64,000 nt of DNA from Ruminococcus flavefaciens. Lineage in GTDB: Bacteria > Bacillota > Clostridia > Oscillospirales > Ruminococcaceae. Below are positions 17,281-25,846 of this stretch, piece by piece (positions within the stretch are counted from its first letter, which is position 1; each line of letters starts with the position of its first letter). The position numbers were made by a program, and so were the translations under genes. Where the stretch lies: contig NZ_FPIP01000011.1 of assembly GCF_900119075.1 (NCBI RefSeq), forward strand, positions 62,001 through 126,000, written 5' to 3'. The notes under the pieces are model-generated. The model saw only the letters and a program-made list of their open reading frames with translations. It did no database searches and was not told the origin of the DNA.

Positions 17281-18654
17281 TTATAATTTTTCGGAATATT
17301 TATCAGGATACAGGAGAAGCTGTATATACTCTTCATTCATGTTTCCTGCATTTACGAATGTAACGCCTGTATCCAGCTGAGGAGCTGTGCCGCCTCCCTG
17401 AACGTGCTGCTTAGCGTATCTTACACCAACGTAGCCGATGATGTATGGGTTCTGAAGGATAACACCATCGAGAACGCCTCTTCTGATGTAAGCAAGCTCT
17501 TCCTCGTCAGAGTTATAGCCAACAATTGTGATCTTGCCTGAAAGACCGAGCTCTTCAACAGCTGCGCAAACACCCAGTGTTGTGTTTGTATTTGTTGCGA
17601 AGAGGATAGAGAAGCCGTTTCCGTCTGTTCCGAGGAGCTTCTTTGTAGCTTCCTTTGCTTCATCTACTCTTGAGCAGCGATCTGTCTGTACAAAGTTCTT
17701 CTTTATCTGTGCCAGCTTACGCTCGCCTTCAGCCTTGGTCTCTGCCTCGTGCTGTGCAACAACTCGCTCAGCCCTTTCGAGCTCTGTAAGGTCCTCTTCA
17801 TTTACATCAGCTGCCTGCTCGCCCTGAGCACCCTGTGCACCCTGTGCACCCTGAGCGCCTGCCTGTGCCGCCTGTGCACCTGCCTGAGCGCCTGCCTGAG
17901 CTGCCTGTGCTGCTGCAGCAGCGTCGCCGCCCTGAACGCCTGCGGGAGGACCGCCCTGAACGCCTGCGGGAGGACCGCCCTGTCCGCCTGCTGCTGCGAG
18001 AGCTGCATACGGATTCTCCTCAGGTACCTCGATACCATTGGCCTCTGCAATTTTATTTGTCATTCTGGTTATAAAGCCGTTGATACGGTTCTCTGCTGTA
18101 CCTGCGGTATGTCCTATGATACCGATCTTGCCAACATTTGCAAGGTCGCCGCCCTTGTTCTTATAAGCAGCTATTGCATTCTTAGCAGCAACGGTACCAC
18201 CGTCAGACTCTGACGAACCGATACGTGAAGCAAGCAGTTCGTTCATTGAAGCATCGATCTCCGAGTTGATAACAACTACCTTGATACCGCTGTCGATAGC
18301 CTTTGTAAGAGCCTCGTTAAGATCCTTTTCACTGTTAGGAGCTATTACGATAGCCTTTGCCTTTTTGTTTATAGCGTCATTGATAGCGGCGATCTGTGTA
18401 ACGTAGTCGTTATCACCGTCGGCAACGGTATATACCATATCATAGCCGAATTCGTCGCAGGCGTCCTGAGCGCCCTTCTTTACGTCGTCCCAGAAACTGA
18501 GCTGCTGCTTAGTGATAACAGCGATTGTTCCGCCACCGCCCTGTGAACCTGGAGGGCCTGTCTGTTTCTGTCCGCAGCCACCTGTTACGAGCATTGCAGC
18601 AGCAAGTAAGCCTGCTGCAGCTGACTTGAACGTACTTCTTTTTTTCTTGTTCAT
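17281..18654 (-). CDS. Ribose-type sugar-binding lipoprotein with low-complexity insert
   Basis: 457 aa from ATG 18654 (SD AAGGAGGT). Lipobox VTGGC, lipidated Cys27. A periplasmic-binding-protein type 1 (RbsB-like) fold is split by an insert of about 100 residues: Gly-Pro-Pro repeats (GGPPAGVQGG twice), an Ala/Gln/Gly stretch (AAQAGAQ, GAQ triplets), then a charged helix (ERAERVVAQHEAETKAE). The second half resumes FSILFATNTNTTLG. No permease or ATPase is adjacent; the next gene is a membrane GGDEF protein, so a sensory role is likely. Confidence 0.83.
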   Translation of the reverse strand: MNKKKRSTFKSAAAGLLAAAMLVTGGCGQKQTGPPGSQGGGGTIAVITKQQLSFWDDVKKGAQDACDEFGYDMVYTVADGDNDYVTQIAAINDAINKKAKAIVIAPNSEKDLNEALTKAIDSGIKVVVINSEIDASMNELLASRIGSSESDGGTVAAKNAIAAYKNKGGDLANVGKIGIIGHTAGTAENRINGFITRMTNKIAEANGIEVPEENPYAALAAAGGQGGPPAGVQGGPPAGVQGGDAAAAAQAAQAGAQAGAQAAQAGAQGAQGAQGAQGEQAADVNEEDLTELERAERVVAQHEAETKAEGERKLAQIKKNFVQTDRCSRVDEAKEATKKLLGTDGNGFSILFATNTNTTLGVCAAVEELGLSGKITIVGYNSDEEELAYIRRGVLDGVILQNPYIIGYVGVRYAKQHVQGGGTAPQLDTGVTFVNAGNMNEEYIQLLLYPDKYSEKL

Positions 18655-18795
18655 ATGCTGAACCTCCTTATTGATCAATTATACCTGAAACCGCCGCAGG
18701 ATATCTGCTTGATATTCCATTTACATCCTCATATCATGGAACTTATGAGCGTGCGGCATTACCCCTGTCAGGCTATAGATTGATATCCATAACAT

Positions 18796-18824
18796 ATTCT
18801 AACACATTTTTATCTGAATTTCAA
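18796..18824 (-). promoter_or_regulatory. Promoter of the sugar-binding protein/GGDEF operon
   Basis: Minus strand TTGAAA (18824-18819), 17-bp spacer, TAGAAT (18801-18796). The rest of the gap 18825-19069 is AT-rich; I see no gene in it. Confidence 0.65.
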
Positions 18825-19069
18825 CAACAATTTGTAAAAACATCATTCGCGCGATATACAAAAATATCAAATTATTTGTATGCATTTTAAACAATTTTAT
18901 ACGACGGGTTTATTCCACAAATAAGTATACAAATATTGGCTCAGCCAATTCCGAGAATAATATTTTTTCCCGATATTACGCCCTGTAATGAACTTAAAAA
19001 ATTTGCACAAATACAAGGCTCGGTTTTTGTAAAAGATAATTCAATTTTGTTTTTCGCCTTTCATTTCCC

Positions 19070-19098
19070 TTGACATTAAAATAGAAAAGTGTTATACT
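19070..19098 (+). promoter_or_regulatory. Promoter of the kinase/vWA/phosphatase cluster
   Basis: TTGACA (19070-19075), 17-bp spacer, TATACT (19093-19098). It is the only clear promoter before the five-gene plus-strand run 19170-24638. Confidence 0.82.
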
Positions 19099-19169
19099 AA
19101 ACGTGATAACAATATAAATACGCATATTTAACTTTGCGCTGCTATATTTTTAAGTCAGGAGGAGAGATC

Positions 19170-20213
19170 ATGCAATGCGAGAAATGCAACGCACCACTTG
19201 ACCCTAAGCTTTCTGCCTGCCCGCAGTGCGGTGCTCCTGTACCGCAGAATATCGAGGGCTTTGAAAACACTATGGAGTTTCAGCATGAGCTTAGATCGAT
19301 CGTTGTTAACGACGGCACCAGAGCCGTTGCCAATAAAGACAGGTTCATAGGTCTTCTCAGCGATCATATCCCCGATTACGACAAGGAACGCCGCTTACTT
19401 ATTAATATGTATAACATGGGTGTGCTCAAGATCCTTCTCGAGGATAAGAACCATGAGATCGCTGTTATGAAAGCTAAAAGCTTTATGCTCGGCGACCTTT
19501 TCCTTTCGGAGAATGCCTCCGAATTCGTTGTTGCCTGCTTTACATATCTTCTTGGCTGGCCTTACGAATCGCATCTTAAAGTTCTCCCCGAAAGTGAGGA
19601 CGACAGCGATAAGAAGACTGAGGAGGTTAAAAAGCGGCCTGTCGATATCAACGAAATGGTTTTCATGCCGCGTAACGCTCTGAGATACAGGCTCAGCGGA
19701 AATATCACCATTCCCGACGGCTATACAAAGCTTGAAGCTTTCTGCTTCGATAAGTTCGGTTCGCTCAGAACTATCCAGCTTCCCTCTACGCTCCTTGCTA
19801 TCGGAGAATATGCTTTCTCCTCATGTAAGCGTCTGAGAGGTCTGGAGCTGCCCGAAGGTCTGAGAATAATAAAGCAGGGCGCATTCAGCCAGTGCTCAAA
19901 TCTGGTAGTTGTAAAGATACCTGACGGTGTTCTTGAAATTGAGGACAGTACATTCTCATTCTGTACAAGCCTCGAGGTCATCGAGATACCGCCAAGCGTA
20001 AGCAGTATAGGAGCAGAAGCATTCTCGGGCTGTGATAAGCTCAGAAAGCTCTTCTTACCCGAAAGCATCAAGTTCATCGACGCAAATGCTTTCTCATACT
20101 GTCCCAATCTTGTTATCTACTGCATAGAAAATTCATACGTTCATAAATACTGTTTAGCCACTGGAATAAGGTTCAACCTCGTGACCTCGGCTGAAGAATA
20201 TGAGCTTGACTAA
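19170..20213 (+). CDS. Zinc-ribbon and BspA-type leucine-rich repeat protein
   Basis: 347 aa from ATG 19170, which has SD AGGAGGAG; an in-frame ATG 36 bases earlier lacks one. CxxC pairs at the N-terminus (CEKC, CPQC) form a zinc ribbon. Residues about 30-140 are an unassigned helical domain. From about 165 to 330 there are five or six LRR_5 repeats (GYTKLEAFCFDKFGSLRTIQLP and similar). No signal peptide, so unlike most BspA-like proteins it is cytoplasmic. First gene of the cluster; a scaffold or substrate-recognition role for the kinase is inference. Confidence 0.8.
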   Translation: MQCEKCNAPLDPKLSACPQCGAPVPQNIEGFENTMEFQHELRSIVVNDGTRAVANKDRFIGLLSDHIPDYDKERRLLINMYNMGVLKILLEDKNHEIAVMKAKSFMLGDLFLSENASEFVVACFTYLLGWPYESHLKVLPESEDDSDKKTEEVKKRPVDINEMVFMPRNALRYRLSGNITIPDGYTKLEAFCFDKFGSLRTIQLPSTLLAIGEYAFSSCKRLRGLELPEGLRIIKQGAFSQCSNLVVVKIPDGVLEIEDSTFSFCTSLEVIEIPPSVSSIGAEAFSGCDKLRKLFLPESIKFIDANAFSYCPNLVIYCIENSYVHKYCLATGIRFNLVTSAEEYELD

Positions 20214-20234
20214 TAAAAGAAAGGATGAGATCAT

Positions 20235-21578
20235 ATGATAGAGCTTGAAATAGGTCAAGAGGTCGAAATGGAATTCGGCGGCAAAGCCAAGGTGCTCAGC
20301 GTTATCGGCAGCGGTGGTCAGGGTATTGTTTACCTCGTCCGCTTCAACGGTCAGAAATGGGCGCTCAAATGGTACGACATCAATAAGATGAGCAAGCCTG
20401 CCGCTTTCCGTAAGAACCTCCAGAACAATATAAACGACGGTCCGCCCAGCAACAAGTTCCTCTGGCCAAAGTACCTCACCAAGGAAGCAGAGGACGGTAC
20501 GTTCGGATATATCATGGAGCTCAAGCCCGAGGGCTTTGATTCCTTCGTTGATATCCTCAATACCTATAAGCTGGAGATCGATCCGCTGACAGGACGCGGA
20601 GTTAAGCGCCCTGTAAAATTCAACACACTCAGCGCTATGGTGACCTGCGTCATCAATATCGTAAACGCTTTCCGACAGCTCCACCGTGCTGGTAAGAGCT
20701 ATCAGGACCTTAACGACGGCGGCTTCTTTATTAATGTTAATACAGGTGCCGTTCTCGTCTGCGACTGTGATAACATCGCCCCTGACGGAAGCAACTTCGG
20801 TATCGGCGGTAAGCCGGGCTACATGGCGCCTGAGGTCGTAAGAGGCATAGCTCAGCCTAATGTCCAGACCGATAAGTATTCTCTCGCAGTAGTGCTCTTC
20901 AAGCTTCTCTTCAGAGGCGATCCTATGGAGGGCGAAAAGGTAGTCCGCGACGTCTGCCTTACAGAGTCCTCTGAGCTCAAGCACTACGGTCAGAACGCAG
21001 TTTTCGTGTACGATCCCGATGACGACTCTAACCGTCCAGTAAGAGGTATCCACGACAACATCATCAAATTCTGGAGAATCTATCCCGATTATATAAAAGA
21101 CGCCTTTATCCGTTCATTCACCACAGGCGTCAGCGATCCTACAAAGCGTATCATCGAGAACGAATGGCAGAAGCTGTTCATACGCCTTAGATCAGAGATC
21201 ATACAGTGCGGCTGCGGAAGAACAAACTTCAGCTCAATGTTTATTCATCAGAATGAAAAGACATTCAAGTGCCCGAAGTGCGGAATGGAATTCGTGACTA
21301 TCGGATTCAGCAACCGCGATTACCGCACACCCCTTTATCTTGGCTGCAAATTCTATACCTGCGAGATACTCCCCGAATCCGACGACTTTACAGCCGTTGC
21401 AGGCGAGCTTGTTGAAAATAAGCTCAAACCGGGCGTTCTCGGTATAAAGAATTGCTCCGACAGACAATGGAAGGCTAAGATGCCCGACGGAAAGTTCTAT
21501 GACATAGCTCCCGGTAAGGGATTCCCTGTTTGGCAGGGGCTTGAGATCGATTTTGGCGAAGTAAAAGCACAGATCTAA
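20235..21578 (+). CDS. Protein kinase with zinc ribbon, TerY-P type
   Basis: 447 aa. Kinase domain about 15-290: G-loop GSGGQG (25-30), Lys45 in ALKWY, catalytic loop YQDLNDGG with Asp158, metal site DCDN (177-180) in place of DFG, and GYMAPE (195-200). The usual catalytic-loop Lys is Asn160 and the usual Asn is Gly163, so activity is not certain. The C-terminus has a zinc ribbon (CGCG...CPKC, about 323-351) and a beta-rich segment (about 360-447). Kinases of this kind accompany vWA and PP2C partners in TerY-P triads, and both are the next two genes here. Confidence 0.83.
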   Translation: MIELEIGQEVEMEFGGKAKVLSVIGSGGQGIVYLVRFNGQKWALKWYDINKMSKPAAFRKNLQNNINDGPPSNKFLWPKYLTKEAEDGTFGYIMELKPEGFDSFVDILNTYKLEIDPLTGRGVKRPVKFNTLSAMVTCVINIVNAFRQLHRAGKSYQDLNDGGFFINVNTGAVLVCDCDNIAPDGSNFGIGGKPGYMAPEVVRGIAQPNVQTDKYSLAVVLFKLLFRGDPMEGEKVVRDVCLTESSELKHYGQNAVFVYDPDDDSNRPVRGIHDNIIKFWRIYPDYIKDAFIRSFTTGVSDPTKRIIENEWQKLFIRLRSEIIQCGCGRTNFSSMFIHQNEKTFKCPKCGMEFVTIGFSNRDYRTPLYLGCKFYTCEILPESDDFTAVAGELVENKLKPGVLGIKNCSDRQWKAKMPDGKFYDIAPGKGFPVWQGLEIDFGEVKAQI

Positions 21579-21621
21579 TCTGCTTAGCCAAAGCAGTAAT
21601 ACTGAAAGGATGTATTAAATT

Positions 21622-22491
21622 ATGAGCAATGAACGTGTTACAGAACCTGAGGTAAATGCAAACGCTAATCCTCTGGATGATTTCGATACAAAAGAAACTG
21701 TATCTACAGCTCCCGAGTCCGATAACAGCATTCTCGATTTTGACGACGATCCCCTCAGCGCTACAAGCGTTTCCAAAAAGAGCCTTGTAATATTCTTCCT
21801 TATAGATACATCAGGAAGTATGAAGGGAAAGAAAATGGGCGAGCTCAATACCGTTATGGAAGAGCTTATCCCCGAGATACGCAGAGTCGGCGAAGCTGAT
21901 ACAGAAGTAAAGGTAGCTGTCCTCACTTTCTCTACAGAGGTAAGATGGATGTACTCCAATCCTATCCCGATAGAGGACTTTGAGTGGGCAAGACTCCGTG
22001 CAAGCGGCGTTACCAGCATGGGCGCAGCTTTCAAGGAGCTCAACCACAGAATGTCAAGAAACAGCTTCCTCAATTCACCCTCACTTTCTTTCGCTCCCGT
22101 TATCTTCCTCATGACAGACGGTTATCCGTCAGACGACTATAAGGAAGGTCTCAGAGAGCTCCAGACCAACAGCTGGTATAAATTCGGACTTAAAGCCGCT
22201 CTCGGTATAGGTCAGGAAGCTAACGATAATATCCTCGCTGAGTTCACAGGCTCAAAGGATACCGTTGTTCACGCATATTCAGGCGGACAGCTGGCTCAGA
22301 TGATCAAGATCATCGCCGTTACATCGTCACAGATAGGCAGTAAGAGTATGACTCTCTCTGACGATACAAGTCATGAGCTTGCAGAAGAGGACGTTTTCGC
22401 TGCAAAGCAGAAGCTCCTCGGTCAGCAGATCCAGGAGCTGGTAAGCACCCAGACAGACGGAGACGACGTGCCCTTCGATACAGGCTGGTAA
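21622..22491 (+). CDS. von Willebrand factor A protein, TerY-like
   Basis: 289 aa. The first 50 residues are acidic and disordered. The vWA domain starts near 54 with the metal-ion site DTSGS at 62-66, a MIDAS Thr in RASGVTSMG, and Asp in LMTDGYPSDD. No signal peptide or membrane segment, as in TerY-type cytoplasmic vWA proteins. It follows the kinase and precedes the PP2C gene; in known triads the vWA protein is thought to bind or be modified by the kinase. Confidence 0.86.
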   Translation: MSNERVTEPEVNANANPLDDFDTKETVSTAPESDNSILDFDDDPLSATSVSKKSLVIFFLIDTSGSMKGKKMGELNTVMEELIPEIRRVGEADTEVKVAVLTFSTEVRWMYSNPIPIEDFEWARLRASGVTSMGAAFKELNHRMSRNSFLNSPSLSFAPVIFLMTDGYPSDDYKEGLRELQTNSWYKFGLKAALGIGQEANDNILAEFTGSKDTVVHAYSGGQLAQMIKIIAVTSSQIGSKSMTLSDDTSHELAEEDVFAAKQKLLGQQIQELVSTQTDGDDVPFDTGW

Positions 22492-22524
22492 TATTTCAAA
22501 ACTTCTGAGGAGGACTGAAAAATT

Positions 22525-23430
22525 ATGTTCAACGGCTTCAGCCATTCGGTCATGGGCGCAAGTCATGAAAAGACCAATCTCGTTTGCCAGGACAGCTCTG
22601 CTTTCAAGGTGGGCGATCACTACGCTATAGCTGTAGTTGCTGACGGACACGGAAGCAAAAAGCATTTCAGAAGCCATATGGGCTCTAAATTCGCTGTTGA
22701 AGCTGCTATAGAGGCTATCGACAGATTCTATGAGGACCGCGAGGCTTTTGAGAAAAATCTTCCCGTCAATCATAAGCTCATCATTAAAAATATCGAAAAG
22801 CAGATAATCTCTAACTGGAATATGAAGATCGATAAGCATCTTGCTGAAAATCCCGTTACCGATGAGGAGAAAAGCAAATTTACTCCCGAGGAATTCGAGG
22901 CTATTCTGCCTGAGTCTTACTACGGCTCTACACTCGTTGCCGCCGTTGCAGGAGATGATTATACATTCGGCGTACAGATCGGCGACGGAAGTCTCGTAGC
23001 TATCTTCGATGACTGTAAGGCTGTTATGCCAATGGAATATAACGAATCTGCTCCTGCCAATGTTACCGCTTCTGTGTGCAACTCAAATGCTGCAGGTATG
23101 TTCAGCAGCTTCTATGCACCAAAGAAAAAGCTTATAGCTCTTTACGGCTCTACCGACGGACTCTATACGTCCTTCGGCAGCGAGTACGATTTTCTCGATT
23201 ACCATACTATAATCACAAGCCAGCTGGCTAATCTCGATACCTTCAAGGAGGTCATCAAGAATAATCTGGCTAAACGTTCCCGTTTTGGTACAGAAGACGA
23301 TATATCCCTCTCTTGTATCTATAACGAGGAGCTGCTCAATGAAAAGCTCGACGTTCTGAAAAAGAAGGTCGAAGAAAATAAACAGGCAGCTGCCGACCGT
23401 AAGGCAGCTCTGCTGAATAAAAAAGTATGA
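22525..23430 (+). CDS. PP2C-family protein phosphatase
   Basis: 301 aa. Metal-binding motifs are present: QDSS near residue 23, VADGHG at 38-43, GSTLVAAVAGDDYTFGVQIGDG, GSTDGLYTSFG, and EDDISLSC near the end of the domain. The C-terminal 30 residues are charged and helical. It should remove phosphate from targets of the adjacent kinase. SD GAGGAGG before ATG 22525. Confidence 0.88.
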   Translation: MFNGFSHSVMGASHEKTNLVCQDSSAFKVGDHYAIAVVADGHGSKKHFRSHMGSKFAVEAAIEAIDRFYEDREAFEKNLPVNHKLIIKNIEKQIISNWNMKIDKHLAENPVTDEEKSKFTPEEFEAILPESYYGSTLVAAVAGDDYTFGVQIGDGSLVAIFDDCKAVMPMEYNESAPANVTASVCNSNAAGMFSSFYAPKKKLIALYGSTDGLYTSFGSEYDFLDYHTIITSQLANLDTFKEVIKNNLAKRSRFGTEDDISLSCIYNEELLNEKLDVLKKKVEENKQAAADRKAALLNKKV

Positions 23431-23495
23431 CATAAGCCTTGATCTTCATAAACGCATAGGCAGCGTTTAATAAATTAAGAAAAGTGGTGTTTTTT

Positions 23496-24638
23496 ATGGA
23501 AATAGGTTCTTTCTACAACACAGCTAAGAATTTTGCGGAAACTCTAAAGGAAAAAAGACCTGAGCTGGTGAATTATGACGCCAATCTCTGCCTCATAATC
23601 GCTGATTCTGACGAGATCTATTCGGGAGTGTCCACTGTATCCATAAACGAGGGCACAGTTGAAGAGGTTCCCGCTGAAAAGATCGCAGTTATGTCCATTA
23701 TTACTGCAAAGCACGTTATTGCAAAGCAGATGATCGTCATCTCTCTTGATGACTACAGCTATTTCAAACCTGATGAAGAGGCTCTTTCTCTTCTCGTAAA
23801 TTCAAGCGTTGACAACAGCAGCTGTAAGGTAGTTCTTTCTCCAGATGAGGAAGTTATCGCTACTACTATAGTTCCTGCCGACGCAGCTCCTGATTTCCTC
23901 AGCGGCTACGACGAGTCAGAATTAGGCGCTCCTGCTGATTTCGCAAGCGGTATCGACGTCGATGACGCTAATCCGTTCAATAAAGAAACCAATAATCAGG
24001 ACGCAGCTAATTCCCTCTATGAGAACACTGAGGCAGCTCAGCAGCAGGGCGCAAGCGGTTTCCCAAATGTTTACGGACAGCAGGGTTATCCTCAGCAGCA
24101 GGGCTACCCACAGCAGGGCGGCTTCCCACAGCAGCAGGGCTATCCTCAGCAGGGCGGCTTCCCACAGCAGGGCTATCCTCAGCAGGGCGGCTTCCCACAG
24201 CAGGGTTATCCTCAGCAGGGCGGTTATCCTCAGCAGCAGGGCTATCCTCAGCAGGGCGGCTATCCTGCACACGGCGGTTATCCCCAGCAGGGCGGCTATC
24301 CTCAGCAGGGCGGCTTCAATAACGGTATGCCCAATAATATGTATCAGCAGCCTATGAACGCTGCTCCATACAGACAGGGTTATGCAGGTCCTTCCGTTCA
24401 CGGCGGAAATATGAGAAGCGTTTATCAGCAGAGTCAGAGCGTAAGCGTTACTCTCACCTCAAAGTCAAACGGCGAGAGCGCTTACAAGAAGAGACTCAGC
24501 AATTTCCTTGACGATGATGATGCGGATACAACAGGTGCAGCAGGCGGCGATGGAATGTCCAAGGAAGATATGCTCAAGCAGGCTAAGGACAGAAAGAAAG
24601 TCGCAAAGGCTAACTTAAACTTTAAGAAAAAAATGTGA
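23496..24638 (+). CDS. Protein with cytidine-deaminase-like N-domain and Q/G/Y/P repeats
   Basis: 380 aa from ATG 23496; a GTG in frame 12 bases upstream overlaps the SD-like AGTGGTG. Residues 1-135 are a compact alpha/beta domain; [30 protein letters not shown] followed by [13 protein letters not shown] is reminiscent of the cytidine-deaminase fold without its zinc ligands (a weak, structure-level guess). Residues about 190-290 are repeats of QQGYP and QQGGFP. The C-terminus is basic with a run of Asp (FLDDDDAD). Last gene of the cluster; it may be an adaptor or target of the kinase and phosphatase. Confidence 0.7.
   Translation: MEIGSFYNTAKNFAETLKEKRPELVNYDANLCLIIADSDEIYSGVSTVSINEGTVEEVPAEKIAVMSIITAKHVIAKQMIVISLDDYSYFKPDEEALSLLVNSSVDNSSCKVVLSPDEEVIATTIVPADAAPDFLSGYDESELGAPADFASGIDVDDANPFNKETNNQDAANSLYENTEAAQQQGASGFPNVYGQQGYPQQQGYPQQGGFPQQQGYPQQGGFPQQGYPQQGGFPQQGYPQQGGYPQQQGYPQQGGYPAHGGYPQQGGYPQQGGFNNGMPNNMYQQPMNAAPYRQGYAGPSVHGGNMRSVYQQSQSVSVTLTSKSNGESAYKKRLSNFLDDDDADTTGAAGGDGMSKEDMLKQAKDRKKVAKANLNFKKKM
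24070..24312 (+). repeat. Coding repeat: tandem [11 protein letters not shown] units
   Basis: About 15 units of 15-18 bases, each coding CAG CAG GGC TAT CCT or a variant (GGY/GGF), lie in tandem inside the last gene of the cluster. The units differ at synonymous sites. They encode an uncharged Gln/Gly/Tyr/Pro segment of the kind that tends to be disordered and to condense. Confidence 0.9.
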
Positions 24639-24681
24639 GTTTGACCAATATTGACATATTATTTTTATAAAGGTTTAGGTA

Positions 24682-24710
24682 TTGCTTTTTTTGTTCACAT
24701 ATGTTATAAT
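24682..24710 (+). promoter_or_regulatory. Promoter of the 24.8-kb membrane protein gene
   Basis: TTGCTT (24682-24687), 17-bp spacer, TATAAT (24705-24710). Confidence 0.7.
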
Positions 24711-24819
24711 TATTTTATCTCAAAAAGATAAACTTTTTCCGAAAAATCAAATCTTACGACATTTTCTGCGTTCATTCGCAGTGTCGATATATTAATCCGC
24801 GTTAAGGAAAGGGATTGCT

Positions 24820-25359
24820 ATGAATTATTTGCTTAATATTGATGAAGCGATAGACCGAAAGTTCCTTGTGACCAAGGCAATGAGAGGTCAGGCTGACATC
24901 GGTACTATTATCCACGTAATGGACGCCGAGCAGCAGGGACAGGCTGTAATAGTCTACTACCGCGTCACAAGGTATAATGAAAAATTCCACGATTATCAGG
25001 ATTATACGGCAAAGTTTGAAAATCTTGCCGCATTCTGCAAATGGGCTCAGCCCGATAACTTTATCGCTCGTAATTACGAGTGCTTCAGTATCAGAGATAT
25101 CCAGCACTACATCAAGGTAAAGAACAGAAGCTTTGCTTCATTCTGTCTGCCTATCATACTTGTAGCTGCAATTATCATCTGGGTGGCATTGGCACTGCTG
25201 ATGTTCAAGACTAATCTTATTGTCGGCGTCATTATTGGTGCTGTACTTACTCTGCTGGTCATCGTACTGGCATTCTCACTGCTGAAAATGCAGAAGAAAA
25301 AGGAAAAAATGCGATTGTACCGTAAGGTCAGCGCAGGTTGGGGCGTAGTATTTGAATAA
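24820..25359 (+). CDS. Uncharacterised two-helix membrane protein
   Basis: 179 aa. A soluble N-terminal domain of about 105 residues is followed by two membrane helices (about 107-129 and 133-152) and a basic cytoplasmic tail (LLKMQKKKEKMRLYRK). I do not recognise the family. It has its own promoter and terminator, but lies on the same strand directly after the kinase cluster, so a membrane anchor or receptor role is possible but unsupported. Confidence 0.65.
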   Translation: MNYLLNIDEAIDRKFLVTKAMRGQADIGTIIHVMDAEQQGQAVIVYYRVTRYNEKFHDYQDYTAKFENLAAFCKWAQPDNFIARNYECFSIRDIQHYIKVKNRSFASFCLPIILVAAIIIWVALALLMFKTNLIVGVIIGAVLTLLVIVLAFSLLKMQKKKEKMRLYRKVSAGWGVVFE

Positions 25360-25430
25360 GCTCCGCGTCTGTCGCAAAATGCTTCATCACCAGAAACGTT
25401 ACAATGCGCTTTCCCTTTAAAGCTAAAGAT

Positions 25431-25466
25431 AAATGCCCTTTGAGGAAACTCAGAGGGCATTTTTAT
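25431..25466 (+). terminator. Terminator after the 24.8-kb gene
   Basis: Hairpin AATGCCCT-TTGAG / CTCAGAGGGCATT followed by TTTTATATTT. It can also serve the opposite strand. Confidence 0.8.
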
Positions 25467-25521
25467 ATTTATAAATAAAAAATGCCGCCGCAGGCGACAC
25501 AACATCTGAAGATTTTTTTAT

Positions 25522-25596
25522 CTACCACAGCCTGAACCTGAAATGCCCCATGAAATCACAGGGAATAAATACAGATAAGAGATTTTTATAATCCAT
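25522..25596 (-). CDS. Putative 24-aa peptide with its own promoter
   Basis: Minus-strand ATG at 25596 with SD AGAGGA, stop at 25522. The peptide starts MDYKNLLSVF. It is preceded by a TTGACT-17-TAAAAT promoter (25651-25679) and followed by a GC-rich hairpin with a T-tract (near 25476-25500). The unit could equally be a small RNA. It has no recognisable relative. Confidence 0.35.
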   Translation of the reverse strand: MDYKNLLSVFIPCDFMGHFRFRLW

Positions 25597-25650
25597 ACCC
25601 AATTCCTCTTCTGATATTACATTTCATTTGTTCAGACTATGGCTGTAATT

Positions 25651-25679
25651 ATTTTACTACTGTATCGTATATAAGTCAA
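25651..25679 (-). promoter_or_regulatory. Promoter of the putative small transcript at 25.5 kb
   Basis: Minus strand TTGACT (25679-25674), 17-bp spacer, TAAAAT (25656-25651). Confidence 0.6.
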
Positions 25680-25714
25680 GTCCTTTTTTGCTTTTCATAA
25701 AATCATCGTCACAA

Positions 25715-25740
25715 CGAAAAAACTCCGCTTGCGCGGAGTT
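25715..25740 (-). terminator. Terminator after the glycosyltransferase gene
   Basis: Stem AACTCCGC / GCGGAGTT (25721-25728, 25733-25740), minus strand followed by TTTTTTCG. A second hairpin (ACCCGA / TCGGGT, about 25753-25779), with a T-rich tail on the plus strand, is adjacent. Confidence 0.8.
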
Positions 25741-25846
25741 TTAGGGAGAAATAAACCCGAAAGAGGAGGATCGGGTTTTTATTATTATGAGCTGTACTCC
25801 GAATACAGGGAAGGGAACGGATCACAGCCCATGAAGCCTGCAATTT

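Noticed and set aside
24070-24312. Tandem repeats that could suggest a CRISPR array
   Set aside because: Units are 15-18 bases, contiguous, in frame, without unique spacers, and no cas genes are near.
23922-24401. 159-codon frame on the minus strand, rich in Leu/Ile/Ala repeats
   Set aside because: It is antisense to the tandem QQGYP repeats, whose repetitive DNA keeps all frames open.
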